Source of the DNA: an uncultured Acetobacteraceae bacterium
GTDB lineage: Bacteria; Pseudomonadota; Alphaproteobacteria; Acetobacterales; Acetobacteraceae
NCBI GenBank assembly: GCA_937858325.1
Contig: CALMAB010000611.1
Coordinates: 1-33,417, forward strand
Direction: 5' to 3'
Length of the DNA: 33,417 nt
Below, piece after piece: positions 1 through 8,348 of this stretch; position 1 is the first letter of the stretch, and each line of letters opens with the position of its first letter. A program made the position numbers and the translations under genes. The notes beneath the pieces were generated by a model. That model did no database searches and had not been told where the DNA came from. It worked only from the letters and a program-made list of their open reading frames with translations.

Positions 1-1709
1 GTGCTCAAGATCGCCCAGCAATTGGCGGCGGGGCGGCGCGCCGGGTCGTCGGCGACCACGGCGATCAGGCCCACGCCCTCCGCCGCCAATTGCTGGGCGA
101 GCTGGAGCACCGTCGGCCCGCCCTCCGCCGGCTGGCCACCGGTCATCGCAACGGCGTCGTTGAACAGGATCTTGTAGGTGATCGGCGCGCCGGCCGCGAC
201 GGCCTGGCGGATCGCCAGCAGGCCGGAGTGTTGGTAAGTGCCGTCCCCCATGTTGGCGAACATGTGCGGAACGGCGGTAAACGGCGCGAGGCCGACCCAG
301 GGCACGCCTTCGCCGCCCATTTGGCTGAAAGTCTTGGTTCCTTCCGAGGTGGTCAGCGCCATGGTGTGGCAGCCGATCCCCGCCATGGCGAAGCTGCCGT
401 CTGGCAGGCGCGTGCTGGTGCCGTGCGGGCACCCGGCGCAGAACGTCGGCGCGCGCGTCAGCAGGCCCGGCGTTCGGAAGGGGGTTGCAGCCGCCGCTGG
501 CCCGTCGATGTCCATGCCGCAGCGGCGGAGCACGCGGACGAGGGCCGCCATCGCAAGCTCCGGCGACAGCTCCATGGTCGCCGGCAGCAGCGGCGCGCCG
601 TCTCGGTCAAATTTGCCCTCGACGCTGGGCCGCTCCGCAAGGTCGTACAGCGCGGACCGAAGCTGGGTCTCGACATTCGGCCGCTTTTCCTCGACGACCA
701 GGATGACACGCTTGCCGCGCGCGAACTCCCGCATCCCCTCGGTTTCCAACGGCCAGGACAGCGCCACCTTGTAAACCGCGATGTCGGGATGCCGGTCCAG
801 GCCCAGGCGGCGCAGCGCGTGCACCGCGTCGTGGTGCGCCTTGCCGACCGTGACGATGCCGATGGACGCCTCCGCCCGCCCATGCACCAACCGATTCAGC
901 CCGTTCGCCCGCGCCCAGGCCCGCGCCGCCGGCAGCCGTTCCTCCACCATGCGGCGCTCAAGCTCGGCGCGCTCGGCCGGCCAGGGAAGTCGCGCATCCA
1001 GGTTCAGGCCATGCGGCGGCAGCGGCCGATCCGGGGTGACGAACTGCCGCCCGCTCGGGACGGTCACGACCGCGGACTGCTCCGCCGTTTCCGCAATCGT
1101 CTTCAACGCGACCCACAGCCCGACGTAACGTGACATGGCGATGCCGGCGAGGCCGTAATCCAATATCTCGCCGACATCGGCCGGTTGCAGCACCGGGATC
1201 TGCACGCTCTCGAAGATGCCGTCCGTCTGGTGTGGGAACACCGAGGAATGCGCCGCGTGGTCGTCGCCCGACACGGCCAATACACCGCCCAGCCGCGCGG
1301 TGCCGATCATGTTGGCGCAGCGGAGCGCGTCGGCGCTGCGGTCCACGCCGGGTCCCTTGCCGTACCACATGCCAAACACGCCATCAACGCGCTTGCCGGG
1401 AAAGGTGTCGATCTGTTGGCTGCCCCACAGCATCGTCGCTGCCAAGTCCTCGTTCAAGCCGGGCTGGAACCGGATGCCGTGATGCGTAAGCAGCTGTTCC
1501 TTGTGCCACAGCTCCCGGTCCAGGCCGCCGAGCGGCGATCCGCGGTAGCCCGAAACCAGCCCGCCGGTCCGCAGCCCGGCGGCACGGTCCAGCCGCGCTT
1601 GTTCCAGCAGCACACGCACCAGCGCCTGCGTGCCGGTCAGCAACGTCGGCTGGTCCAGGTCGGCGTAACGGCTATCAAGCGTCGTCGTGGCAGCAAAACC
1701 GATGTCCAT
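1..1709 (-). CDS. Indolepyruvate ferredoxin oxidoreductase-like (fused TPP/2-oxoacid oxidoreductase), 5' part, truncated by window start
   Basis: Own reverse-strand translation from ATG at 1709: MDIGFAATTTLDSRYADLDQPTLLTGTQALVRVLLEQARLDRAAGLRTGGLVSGYRGSPLGGLDRELW...; open to base 1 (no stop, hence absent from the ORF track); GYRGSPLGG and CxGCPHG-type motifs typical of the family. Confidence 0.85.
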   Translation of the reverse strand, partial: MDIGFAATTTLDSRYADLDQPTLLTGTQALVRVLLEQARLDRAAGLRTGGLVSGYRGSPLGGLDRELWHKEQLLTHHGIRFQPGLNEDLAATMLWGSQQIDTFPGKRVDGVFGMWYGKGPGVDRSADALRCANMIGTARLGGVLAVSGDDHAAHSSVFPHQTDGIFESVQIPVLQPADVGEILDYGLAGIAMSRYVGLWVALKTIAETAEQSAVVTVPSGRQFVTPDRPLPPHGLNLDARLPWPAERAELERRMVEERLPAARAWARANGLNRLVHGRAEASIGIVTVGKAHHDAVHALRRLGLDRHPDIAVYKVALSWPLETEGMREFARGKRVILVVEEKRPNVETQLRSALYDLAERPSVEGKFDRDGAPLLPATMELSPELAMAALVRVLRRCGMDIDGPAAAATPFRTPGLLTRAPTFCAGCPHGTSTRLPDGSFAMAGIGCHTMALTTSEGTKTFSQMGGEGVPWVGLAPFTAVPHMFANMGDGTYQHSGLLAIRQAVAAGAPITYKILFNDAVAMTGGQPAEGGPTVLQLAQQLAAEGVGLIAVVADDPARRPAANCWAILS

Positions 1710-1820
1710 AGAAGATGCCTCCCAAGAAGGCCGAACGCGCTTCGGCGTCCACGGCACGGCGCAGCATAGACCCGAAATAGGTAGCGAGTGCTGCCATAGT
1801 TGCGCTAACACGGCTCTGAA

Positions 1821-1839
1821 ATTGGCAGGGTTTGCCAAT
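1821..1839. promoter_or_regulatory. Perfect palindrome ATTGGCA-GGGTT-TGCCAAT in the ior/Lrp divergent region; candidate operator
   Basis: 7-bp arms 1821-1827 and 1833-1839, 35 bp upstream of the likely Lrp start. Confidence 0.45.
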
Positions 1840-1873
1840 GCTGCGCTGCGATACAGCAGGATTGCCCACCGCC

Positions 1874-2350
1874 ATGCGTCTTGACCGGATCGATCTCGCC
1901 ATCCTGGACCACCTGCAACGCGACGGTCGCGCGACCAGCAACGAGGTGGCCAACGCCGCCGGGCTGTCTCCAAGTCCGGCGCACCGGCGGCAGAAACTGC
2001 TGGAGGAAAGCGGTATCATCCGCCGCTACGTGGCGCTGCTGGACCAAGATCGGGTCGGGCTACCGGTGAACGTTTTCGTGTCCGTCAAGCTTTCCGCCCA
2101 AACCGACGAGCATCTGGCGGCGTTCGAAAAGGCCATCGCCGGGTTTCCCGAGATCATGGAGTGCTATGTCATGTCGGGCGCCAGCGACTACTTGCTGCGG
2201 GTCGTCGCCCCCGACCTCGGCGCCTACGAAGAGTTCCTGCGCACCCAACTCACCCGCATCCCCGGCGTGCGTGGAGTGGAGAGCGCGTTCGCGCTGAAGC
2301 GCGTCGTGTATCGCACCAACCTGCCGATCCGCCGCAGGCCGCGGGCCTAG
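1874..2350 (+). CDS. Lrp/AsnC family transcriptional regulator
   Basis: MRLDRIDLAILDHLQRDGRATSNEVANAAGLSPSPAHRRQKLLEESGIIRRYVALLDQDRVGLPVNVFVSVKL; wHTH plus RAM domain; ORF track starts at 1832 but the ATG at 1874 fits better. Confidence 0.93.
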   Translation: MRLDRIDLAILDHLQRDGRATSNEVANAAGLSPSPAHRRQKLLEESGIIRRYVALLDQDRVGLPVNVFVSVKLSAQTDEHLAAFEKAIAGFPEIMECYVMSGASDYLLRVVAPDLGAYEEFLRTQLTRIPGVRGVESAFALKRVVYRTNLPIRRRPRA

Positions 2351-2354
2351 CGCC

Positions 2355-3011
2355 ATGCTTGCGGCACTCCTGCTGGCTTTCCCCGCGCTGTTCAGCATCA
2401 TCAATCCCATCGCCGGCGCGTTCATCTTCCGGGAGGCCACCACCGACCGCACGCATGAGGAGCGTGTCAAGCTGGCCCGCCGGGTCGGGCTGTACTCGCT
2501 GTTGGTGATGCTGGTTGCGTTGTGGGCCGGATCCTACGTGCTGGCGCTGTTCGGCGTCACCCTCGCCGCGCTGCGCATCGCCGGCGGCATCGTGCTCGCG
2601 CTTTTTGCTTGGGAGTTGCTGGGCACGCCCGAAAAGCGCGAAGGGCGCAAGCAGGAGCAGGCGGCCGACGCCGGCCCGGCTGTGGCGGAAGACGTGGCGT
2701 TCTTCCCGCTGACGCTGCCGTTCACCACCGGGCCGGGCACGATCGCGGTGGCCGTGGCGCTCGGCGCTGGGCATCCCAGGATGAGCGGGGCATGGGCTGG
2801 GTTCTATGCCGGGACCGGCCTTGCTGCGGCGGCGATGGCGGGAGCGATCTGGCTGACCTACGCCAATGCGGACCGCTTGTCCGACCTGCTGGGCCGCACC
2901 GGCAGCAAAACGGTGACTCGCCTTTCGGCCTTCATGCTGTTCTGCATCGGGGTGCAGATGCTGATCACCGGGGTGGAGGACGTGTTGGGGCCTTTGCTGG
3001 GCGCAAAGTAG
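2355..3011 (+). CDS. MarC family (UPF0056) integral membrane protein
   Basis: MLAALLLAFPALFSIINPIAGAFIF...; hydrophobic segments and ALFSIINPIGA / FFPLTLPFTTGPGTIAVA motifs. Confidence 0.9.
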   Translation: MLAALLLAFPALFSIINPIAGAFIFREATTDRTHEERVKLARRVGLYSLLVMLVALWAGSYVLALFGVTLAALRIAGGIVLALFAWELLGTPEKREGRKQEQAADAGPAVAEDVAFFPLTLPFTTGPGTIAVAVALGAGHPRMSGAWAGFYAGTGLAAAAMAGAIWLTYANADRLSDLLGRTGSKTVTRLSAFMLFCIGVQMLITGVEDVLGPLLGAK

Positions 3012-3049
3012 CCGGGCAACTCCGGAAGCGAGGCGGCGTTGCCTGGCCA

Positions 3050-3994
3050 ATGAACGAATTCAGCCTAAACGACCTCGACGCCAAGTTGCTCGAGTTGGCC
3101 CGAGCCGTGCAAGACACGGGTTACACATTCACCACTCCCACCCCGGCCACCCATGCCCGCGTCAACGCGCGCGCCAGTTCAGCTTGGGCGCAAGACTTGG
3201 CCGGCGTCTTCGGGTGGAGCCGCCCGTTCCGTGAGGGCCTCCTGCCGCCCGGCATCCTGGCGCTCATGCGGGAGGCCGGCGTGCTCGTTTCTGGCGACGG
3301 CGGCCTGCGCAGCACCATACGGCTGTCCAGCCTGGACGGCCTGCTGTTCGTGCATTCCGCTTACCCGACCACGGCGGCAGACTCGGTGTTTTTCGGACCC
3401 GACACCTACCGGTTCGCCCGCGCCATCCTGGCCCAGCTCGAACAAGGCGGCCCAGTGCGCCGTGCCGTGGACATCGGCTGCGGCGCCGGACCCGGCGCTA
3501 TCCTGGTAGCGCGGACCCGCCCGGATGCCGAGGTGCTGGCGGTTGATATCAATGCCTCGGCTTTGCGCATGACGCGGGTCAACGCGGTGCTGGCTGGGGC
3601 GCAAGCCGCGGCGGTGAACAGCAACTTGCTTTCCGATGTTGCCGGGTCGTTCGACTTGATCGTCGCAAACCCGCCCTACCTTATTGATCCCGGAGCGCGG
3701 GCCTACCGCCATGGCGGGGGACCGCTCGGCGCCGGGCTGTCGCTTGCGATCCTGAACACTGCGCTGGAGCGGCTGTCGCCAGGCGGCACGCTGCTGCTGT
3801 ACACTGGTGCCGCCATCGTGAACGGGACTGACCCCTTTAAGATGGCCGCACTTGCCCAAATAGGCGGGTCCGGGGCGAGTTGGACGTATGAGGAACTCGA
3901 CCCCGACGTGTTCGGCGAGGAGTTGGACGGCGGCGCTTACGCGGCCGCCGACCGAATCGCTGCCGTGGTCCTGACAATCAAGAAATGGGAATGA
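3050..3994 (+). CDS. Class I SAM-dependent methyltransferase, PrmC/HemK-like
   Basis: VDIGCGAGPGAILVARTRPDAEVLAVDINASAL (motif I) and FDLIVANPPYLID (NPPY); start at 3050 rather than 2522. Confidence 0.85.
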   Translation: MNEFSLNDLDAKLLELARAVQDTGYTFTTPTPATHARVNARASSAWAQDLAGVFGWSRPFREGLLPPGILALMREAGVLVSGDGGLRSTIRLSSLDGLLFVHSAYPTTAADSVFFGPDTYRFARAILAQLEQGGPVRRAVDIGCGAGPGAILVARTRPDAEVLAVDINASALRMTRVNAVLAGAQAAAVNSNLLSDVAGSFDLIVANPPYLIDPGARAYRHGGGPLGAGLSLAILNTALERLSPGGTLLLYTGAAIVNGTDPFKMAALAQIGGSGASWTYEELDPDVFGEELDGGAYAAADRIAAVVLTIKKWE

Positions 3995-4000
3995 AACGAC

Positions 4001-4885
4001 ATGCCTGACGGCAGCCTGCACCCTACCCTTACGGCCGACGATCATTGGCACCGCCGGCTGGCGGCCTTCAACAACCGCCGGTTCGCTCCGGCGCTGCCCA
4101 GCCCGGATTGGCAAGGCGACATTGAAGCGCAATCGAGGCTGCTGATCGAGGAAGGGGTGTGGCTTGAAGCAGGGCGCGCCGCAGTTGCCGAACGGGCGGC
4201 CCGGGCGCCCCGTGACCCCGACGGCTTCGTAGCTTGGTTTGAAGAGCTGGACCGCACCGGGCCGGGGCAGAACGACTCCTTGTTCCCTTGGCTGGCCGAG
4301 ACCGCCACTCGGGAGGAGATGTGCTGGTTCCTGACGCAGGAAGTCGCCGGCGAAGCTGGGTTCGAGGACCTGGCGGCGCTGACCCAGGTGCGAATGCCGC
4401 AGCGGCCGAAGCTGGAAATTGCCCGAAATTACTGGGATGAGATGGGGCGCGGCAATCCCAAGGGTATGCATGGGCCATTGCTTGAAACGCTGGCGCACCG
4501 GCTGGGCCTGGCCCCCGAGGTCGAAACGACAGTGTGGGAAAGCCTGGCGCTGGCCAACACGATGGCCGGGCTGGCAGCCAACCGGCGGTATGCTTTCCAA
4601 TCCATGGGAGCATTGGGCGTCATCGAGCAAACGGCGCCGGGCCGCGCGGCGCTGGTGGCGCAGGGCCTGAAGCGTTTGGGCGTGCCGGCCAGCGACCGGC
4701 ACTATTTCGACTTGCATTCCGTGTTGGATGTGAAGCACTCGGCGGCGTGGAATGCCGAGGCGCTGCACCCGCTGGTGGCGGACAATCCAGAACTCGCGCC
4801 GGCCATCGCGGAGGGCGCGCTGATGCGCTTGGAATGCGGTGCAGCCTGCTTCTGGCGGTATCGTCAGGAATTTGGCCTGAACTGA
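4001..4885 (+). CDS. Iron-containing redox enzyme family protein (haem-oxygenase-like fold)
   Basis: LIEEGVWLEAGRAAVAERAAR...MCWFLTQEVAGEAGFEDLAALTQVRMPQRPKLEIARNYWDEMGRGNPKGMHGPLLE; pattern of TENA/PqqC-like haem-oxygenase-fold proteins. Confidence 0.75.
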   Translation: MPDGSLHPTLTADDHWHRRLAAFNNRRFAPALPSPDWQGDIEAQSRLLIEEGVWLEAGRAAVAERAARAPRDPDGFVAWFEELDRTGPGQNDSLFPWLAETATREEMCWFLTQEVAGEAGFEDLAALTQVRMPQRPKLEIARNYWDEMGRGNPKGMHGPLLETLAHRLGLAPEVETTVWESLALANTMAGLAANRRYAFQSMGALGVIEQTAPGRAALVAQGLKRLGVPASDRHYFDLHSVLDVKHSAAWNAEALHPLVADNPELAPAIAEGALMRLECGAACFWRYRQEFGLN

Positions 4886-4895
4886 TCGGCCCGTT

Positions 4896-4917
4896 GCCGG
4901 GTTTGGCACGACCCGGC
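4896..4917 (+). terminator. Hairpin GCCGGGT-TTGGCACG-ACCCGGC after the redox enzyme gene
   Basis: Perfect 7-bp stem, 8-nt loop, 10 nt after the stop; no U-tract. Confidence 0.4.
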
Positions 4918-5058
4918 GGCCTATTATCGAGACCGGCAGGGCGGCAAAAATCTCTTGTTCGCCGCTCTGCTGCGTCGAAGCGGACCCTGGCAGCGGCGTC
5001 CAAGTGACCCGAACGGCACCGCTCAGGTCTGCCGCTCACTGGACGATGCTGGGATGGC

Positions 5059-6612
5059 GTGCAAGGCTCCCTGCATTGTGCGAAGGTTTCGAGCTGGAAT
5101 GCCGGTGGAAGCCAAACCTTGAACGAGCCTTGTGATCTTGATGCAGTTGAGGCTCGACGGCTGATCGGTTGCAAGCGGCTATCCGCTGCCGAACTGACCG
5201 AAAGCTGCATTGCACGTATCCTCGCCATCGACCCGGCGGTGAACGCCTTGGTAGCTCCCGACTTTGACCGCGCCCGTGCCGCCTCAGCAGCCTGCGACGC
5301 CGCCACGATGCGTGGCGACGCGCTGGGTCCCCTGCACGGCCTGCCCTTGGGCGTGAAGGATTTGGAGGACGTGGCGGGCCTACGCACCACTTACGGCAGC
5401 ACGTTGTTCGGCGACCACGTGCCCGAGCGGGACGAATTGACCGTGCAGGCCGTACGGTGGTCGGGCGCGATCGTGCTGGGCAAAACCAATACGCCGGAGT
5501 GGGGCGCCGGTGCCAACACGCGGAATGCCGTGTACGGCGCGACGGGCAACCCGTTTGATCCCACGCGCTCCGCGGCCGGGTCATCGGGCGGGTCGGCGTC
5601 GGCGCTGGCGACCTGGATGGTGCCGCTAGCCACCGGGTCCGACATGGGCGGCTCGCTGCGCAACCCGGCCGCGTTCTGCGGCATCGTCGGGTTTCGCCCC
5701 ACGCCGGGTTTGGTGCCGAGCGAGAAACGGGCGCTGGGCTGGAACCCGCTTTCCGTGCTGGGACCGATGGCGCGCACCGTGCCGGACCTGTGCCTGTTGC
5801 TGTCATGCATGGCGTCCGATGATGCACGGGACCCGCTGGCCTACACGGTTGCCGGACGGGCAGTACGACAAAGCGCGGATTTTGCCACGCCTGGCACTGT
5901 CGATCTGGCCGGACTGCGCGTGGCGCTTACGCCTGATTTCGGCATTGCGCCGACCGAGCGGCACGTCGCCGAGGTGTTCGCCGAGAAGGTCGCGCTGTTC
6001 CGCCATGTCTTCGCCCGTTGCGAGGAAGCATCGCCGGATTGCGAAGGCACGAACGAGGCATTCGAGGCGTTGCGCGCTGCCGCGGCGCTGGCCAGCCACC
6101 ATGACCGGGTCCGCGACACGCCGGATGCGGTTGGCCCCAACGTGCATGCGGACGTCGCGGCGGGCTTGCGGCTCAGCGCGCTCGACGTAGCGCGGGCGAT
6201 GCAGCACCAAACGGTGCTGTATCACCGCTGGGTCGAATTCTTCGAGGGTTACGACGTCATCCTGTCGCCCGCTGTCACCATCAGCCCACGGCCTTGGTCG
6301 GAACTGTTTCCCGCCAGCATCGACGGCGTGCCCACCCGCACGTATTTCCATTGGCTCGCATTGGCCTACGCCGTGTCGATTGTGGGCCACCCTGCGGCGT
6401 CGCTGCCAGTTGGGCTGGACCGCAACGGCATGCCGTTCGGCTTGCAGATCGTGGGACGGCGCGGCGGCGATGCCCAAGTGCTGGCAGTCGCCGCGGCGCT
6501 GGAGCGCCTGCTGGCCGACGATCATCGCACAGCCCGCCCAGTGCCCGACATTGCGGCGCTTGCCGCCGCGGCGCCGTTGCGCGACGCACCGGGCTTTCTC
6601 GGTTTCGGCTGA
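5059..6612 (+). CDS. Amidase (amidase signature family)
   Basis: GLPLGVKDLEDVAGLRTTYGS... NPFDPTRSAAGSSGGSASALA...GSDMGGSLRNPAAFCGIVGFRPTPG; start uncertain (GTG 5059 or TTG 5119). Confidence 0.93.
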   Translation: MQGSLHCAKVSSWNAGGSQTLNEPCDLDAVEARRLIGCKRLSAAELTESCIARILAIDPAVNALVAPDFDRARAASAACDAATMRGDALGPLHGLPLGVKDLEDVAGLRTTYGSTLFGDHVPERDELTVQAVRWSGAIVLGKTNTPEWGAGANTRNAVYGATGNPFDPTRSAAGSSGGSASALATWMVPLATGSDMGGSLRNPAAFCGIVGFRPTPGLVPSEKRALGWNPLSVLGPMARTVPDLCLLLSCMASDDARDPLAYTVAGRAVRQSADFATPGTVDLAGLRVALTPDFGIAPTERHVAEVFAEKVALFRHVFARCEEASPDCEGTNEAFEALRAAAALASHHDRVRDTPDAVGPNVHADVAAGLRLSALDVARAMQHQTVLYHRWVEFFEGYDVILSPAVTISPRPWSELFPASIDGVPTRTYFHWLALAYAVSIVGHPAASLPVGLDRNGMPFGLQIVGRRGGDAQVLAVAAALERLLADDHRTARPVPDIAALAAAAPLRDAPGFLGFG

Positions 6613-6837
6613 CCCAGAGCGGGCACTTCGCCTATTGAAGCCAAACAAGTTTCGCAGAACTCGGTCGCGACGCCTACACGCCGCCCTTCAGACCTGGCAT
6701 GGTCGTGGCAAGCAATTGGGAGGCGTATCCGTGACCCTGATCTGTCTCGGTCGGAGCCGTTCCGCGTCGTCCTCGACGGCGCTGCTGCCACCAGCGTGTC
6801 AAGCAGCCAACTGCCACTGTGGCGGCTCGGTGCAGCT

Positions 6838-7200
6838 ATGACCGGCCCCGGGCCAGAGTCCGAGTACCGCGCCCACCTGCGGGATGGGCGCTTCATGATC
6901 CAGCGAAGCCGCGCCACCGGCGTCCACGTCTTCTACCCGCGCGTTGCTGTCCCTGGCACCGGGGAGCAGGATTTAGAATGGGTGGCGGCCAGCGGCCTTG
7001 CCACCGTTTACGCCATCACGGTGAACCGCACGCGGGAAGGGGCCTATAACGTCGCCCTGGTGGACCTCGACGAGGGACCGCGCATGATGACCCGCATCGA
7101 CGGGATCGAGACCGTGCCCATCGGAACCCGCGTCTCTGCCCGCATCATCGAGCAGGACGGCGCGCCGCTGGTCGTTTTCGTCCCGGAGCAGGCGGCATGA
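6838..7200 (+). CDS. DUF35 / OB-fold domain protein with Cys-less degenerate rubredoxin-like segment
   Basis: RFMIQRSRATGVHVFYPRVAVPGTGEQDLEWVAASGLATVYAITVNR; stop overlaps the next start (ATGA). Confidence 0.82.
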   Translation: MTGPGPESEYRAHLRDGRFMIQRSRATGVHVFYPRVAVPGTGEQDLEWVAASGLATVYAITVNRTREGAYNVALVDLDEGPRMMTRIDGIETVPIGTRVSARIIEQDGAPLVVFVPEQAA

Positions 7201-8348
7201 CGCACCCGCTTCGCGGCCGGGCGGCGGTGGTCGGCATCGGCTCTGCCGGCTGCGGCGAGGCGCCGGGCCGCACCGCCAACGAGCTGATGGCGGAGGCCGC
7301 GTTGGCCGCCGTTGCCGACGCCGGGCTTGCGCTGCACGACATCGACGGAATTTTCGCCGCGACCAGCACGCACGCCTTCCCGACGCTGTCCGTTGCCGAG
7401 TACCTTGGCATTCAGCCCCGCTACTTTGACGGCACCAACGTCGGCGGATCAAGCTTCGAGGCGCACCTGCTCAGCGCCGCGCTGGCGCTGGACGCCGGGC
7501 TGTGCGACGCGGCGCTGATCTGCTACGGCAGCAACCAGCGCACAGCGGGCGGCCGCCTGGTTTCTATGAGCGAGCCGCAGGCGCATGAAGCGCCATACAA
7601 GCCGCGCCATCCCATTACCGCCTACGCCTTGGCGGCCAGCCGGCACATGCACCAGTTCGGCACCACCCGCGCCATGCTGGCAGAAGTGGCGGTTGCCGCC
7701 CGCGCATGGGCCAACCTGAACCCGGCCGCCTTTGCCCGCGGGCCGCTCTCGGTTGATGACGTGCTGGGCGCCCGCATGGTCAGCGACCCGCTGGCCACCG
7801 CTGATTGCTGCCTGGTGACGGACGGCGGCGGCGCTTGCGTGCTGGTGCGGGCGGATCGCGCCCGCGACCTCAAGCATCCGCCGGCGTATCTGCTGGGCGC
7901 GGCCGGGGCTGGCTGGCACCGGGCCGTGATGTGCATGCCGGACCTCACGATCACCGCCGCCACCGACAGCGGGCCGCGTGCCTACGCCATGGCGGGCGTC
8001 CTGCCGTCCGACGTGCGGCTGGCCATGCTGTATGACGCCTTCACGATCAACACGCTGCTGTTCCTGGAAGACCTCGGCTTCTGCGCCAAGGGGGAAGGAG
8101 GGCCGTTCGTCCAGGGCGGCGCCATCGCGCCCGGCGGGCGGCTCGCGGTCAACACCAACGGCGGCGGGCTGTCCTGCGTGCATCCCGGCATGTACGGCAT
8201 GTTCCTGATCCTGGAGGCCGTGACCCAGTTGCGCGGCGACGCCGGTGAGCGACAGGTGTCGGGCCTCGACGTCGCCCTCGTGCATGGCAACGGCGGCACG
8301 CTGTCCAGCCAATGCACGGCGTTGCTGGGCACGGCAGCGGCGCTTTGA
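7197..8348 (+). CDS. Thiolase-like (lipid-transfer/SCP2-type) protein
   Basis: RGRAAVVGIGSAGCGEAPGRTANELMAEAALAAVADAGL...DGIFAA..., NTNGGGLSCVHPGMYGM, VHGNGGTLSSQ. Confidence 0.85.
   Translation: MTHPLRGRAAVVGIGSAGCGEAPGRTANELMAEAALAAVADAGLALHDIDGIFAATSTHAFPTLSVAEYLGIQPRYFDGTNVGGSSFEAHLLSAALALDAGLCDAALICYGSNQRTAGGRLVSMSEPQAHEAPYKPRHPITAYALAASRHMHQFGTTRAMLAEVAVAARAWANLNPAAFARGPLSVDDVLGARMVSDPLATADCCLVTDGGGACVLVRADRARDLKHPPAYLLGAAGAGWHRAVMCMPDLTITAATDSGPRAYAMAGVLPSDVRLAMLYDAFTINTLLFLEDLGFCAKGEGGPFVQGGAIAPGGRLAVNTNGGGLSCVHPGMYGMFLILEAVTQLRGDAGERQVSGLDVALVHGNGGTLSSQCTALLGTAAAL

Noticed and set aside
90-1769. Plus-strand ORFs over 90-1769
   Set aside because: Antisense to the truncated ior-like gene, which gives a convincing family sequence on the minus strand.
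2522-3049. N-terminal extension of the methyltransferase ORF (track start 2522)
   Set aside because: Overlaps MarC in another frame and is Arg/Gly-rich non-protein-like; real start at 3050.
3179-4909. 576-aa minus-strand ORF
   Set aside because: Antisense to the methyltransferase and redox enzyme; no recognisable motifs.
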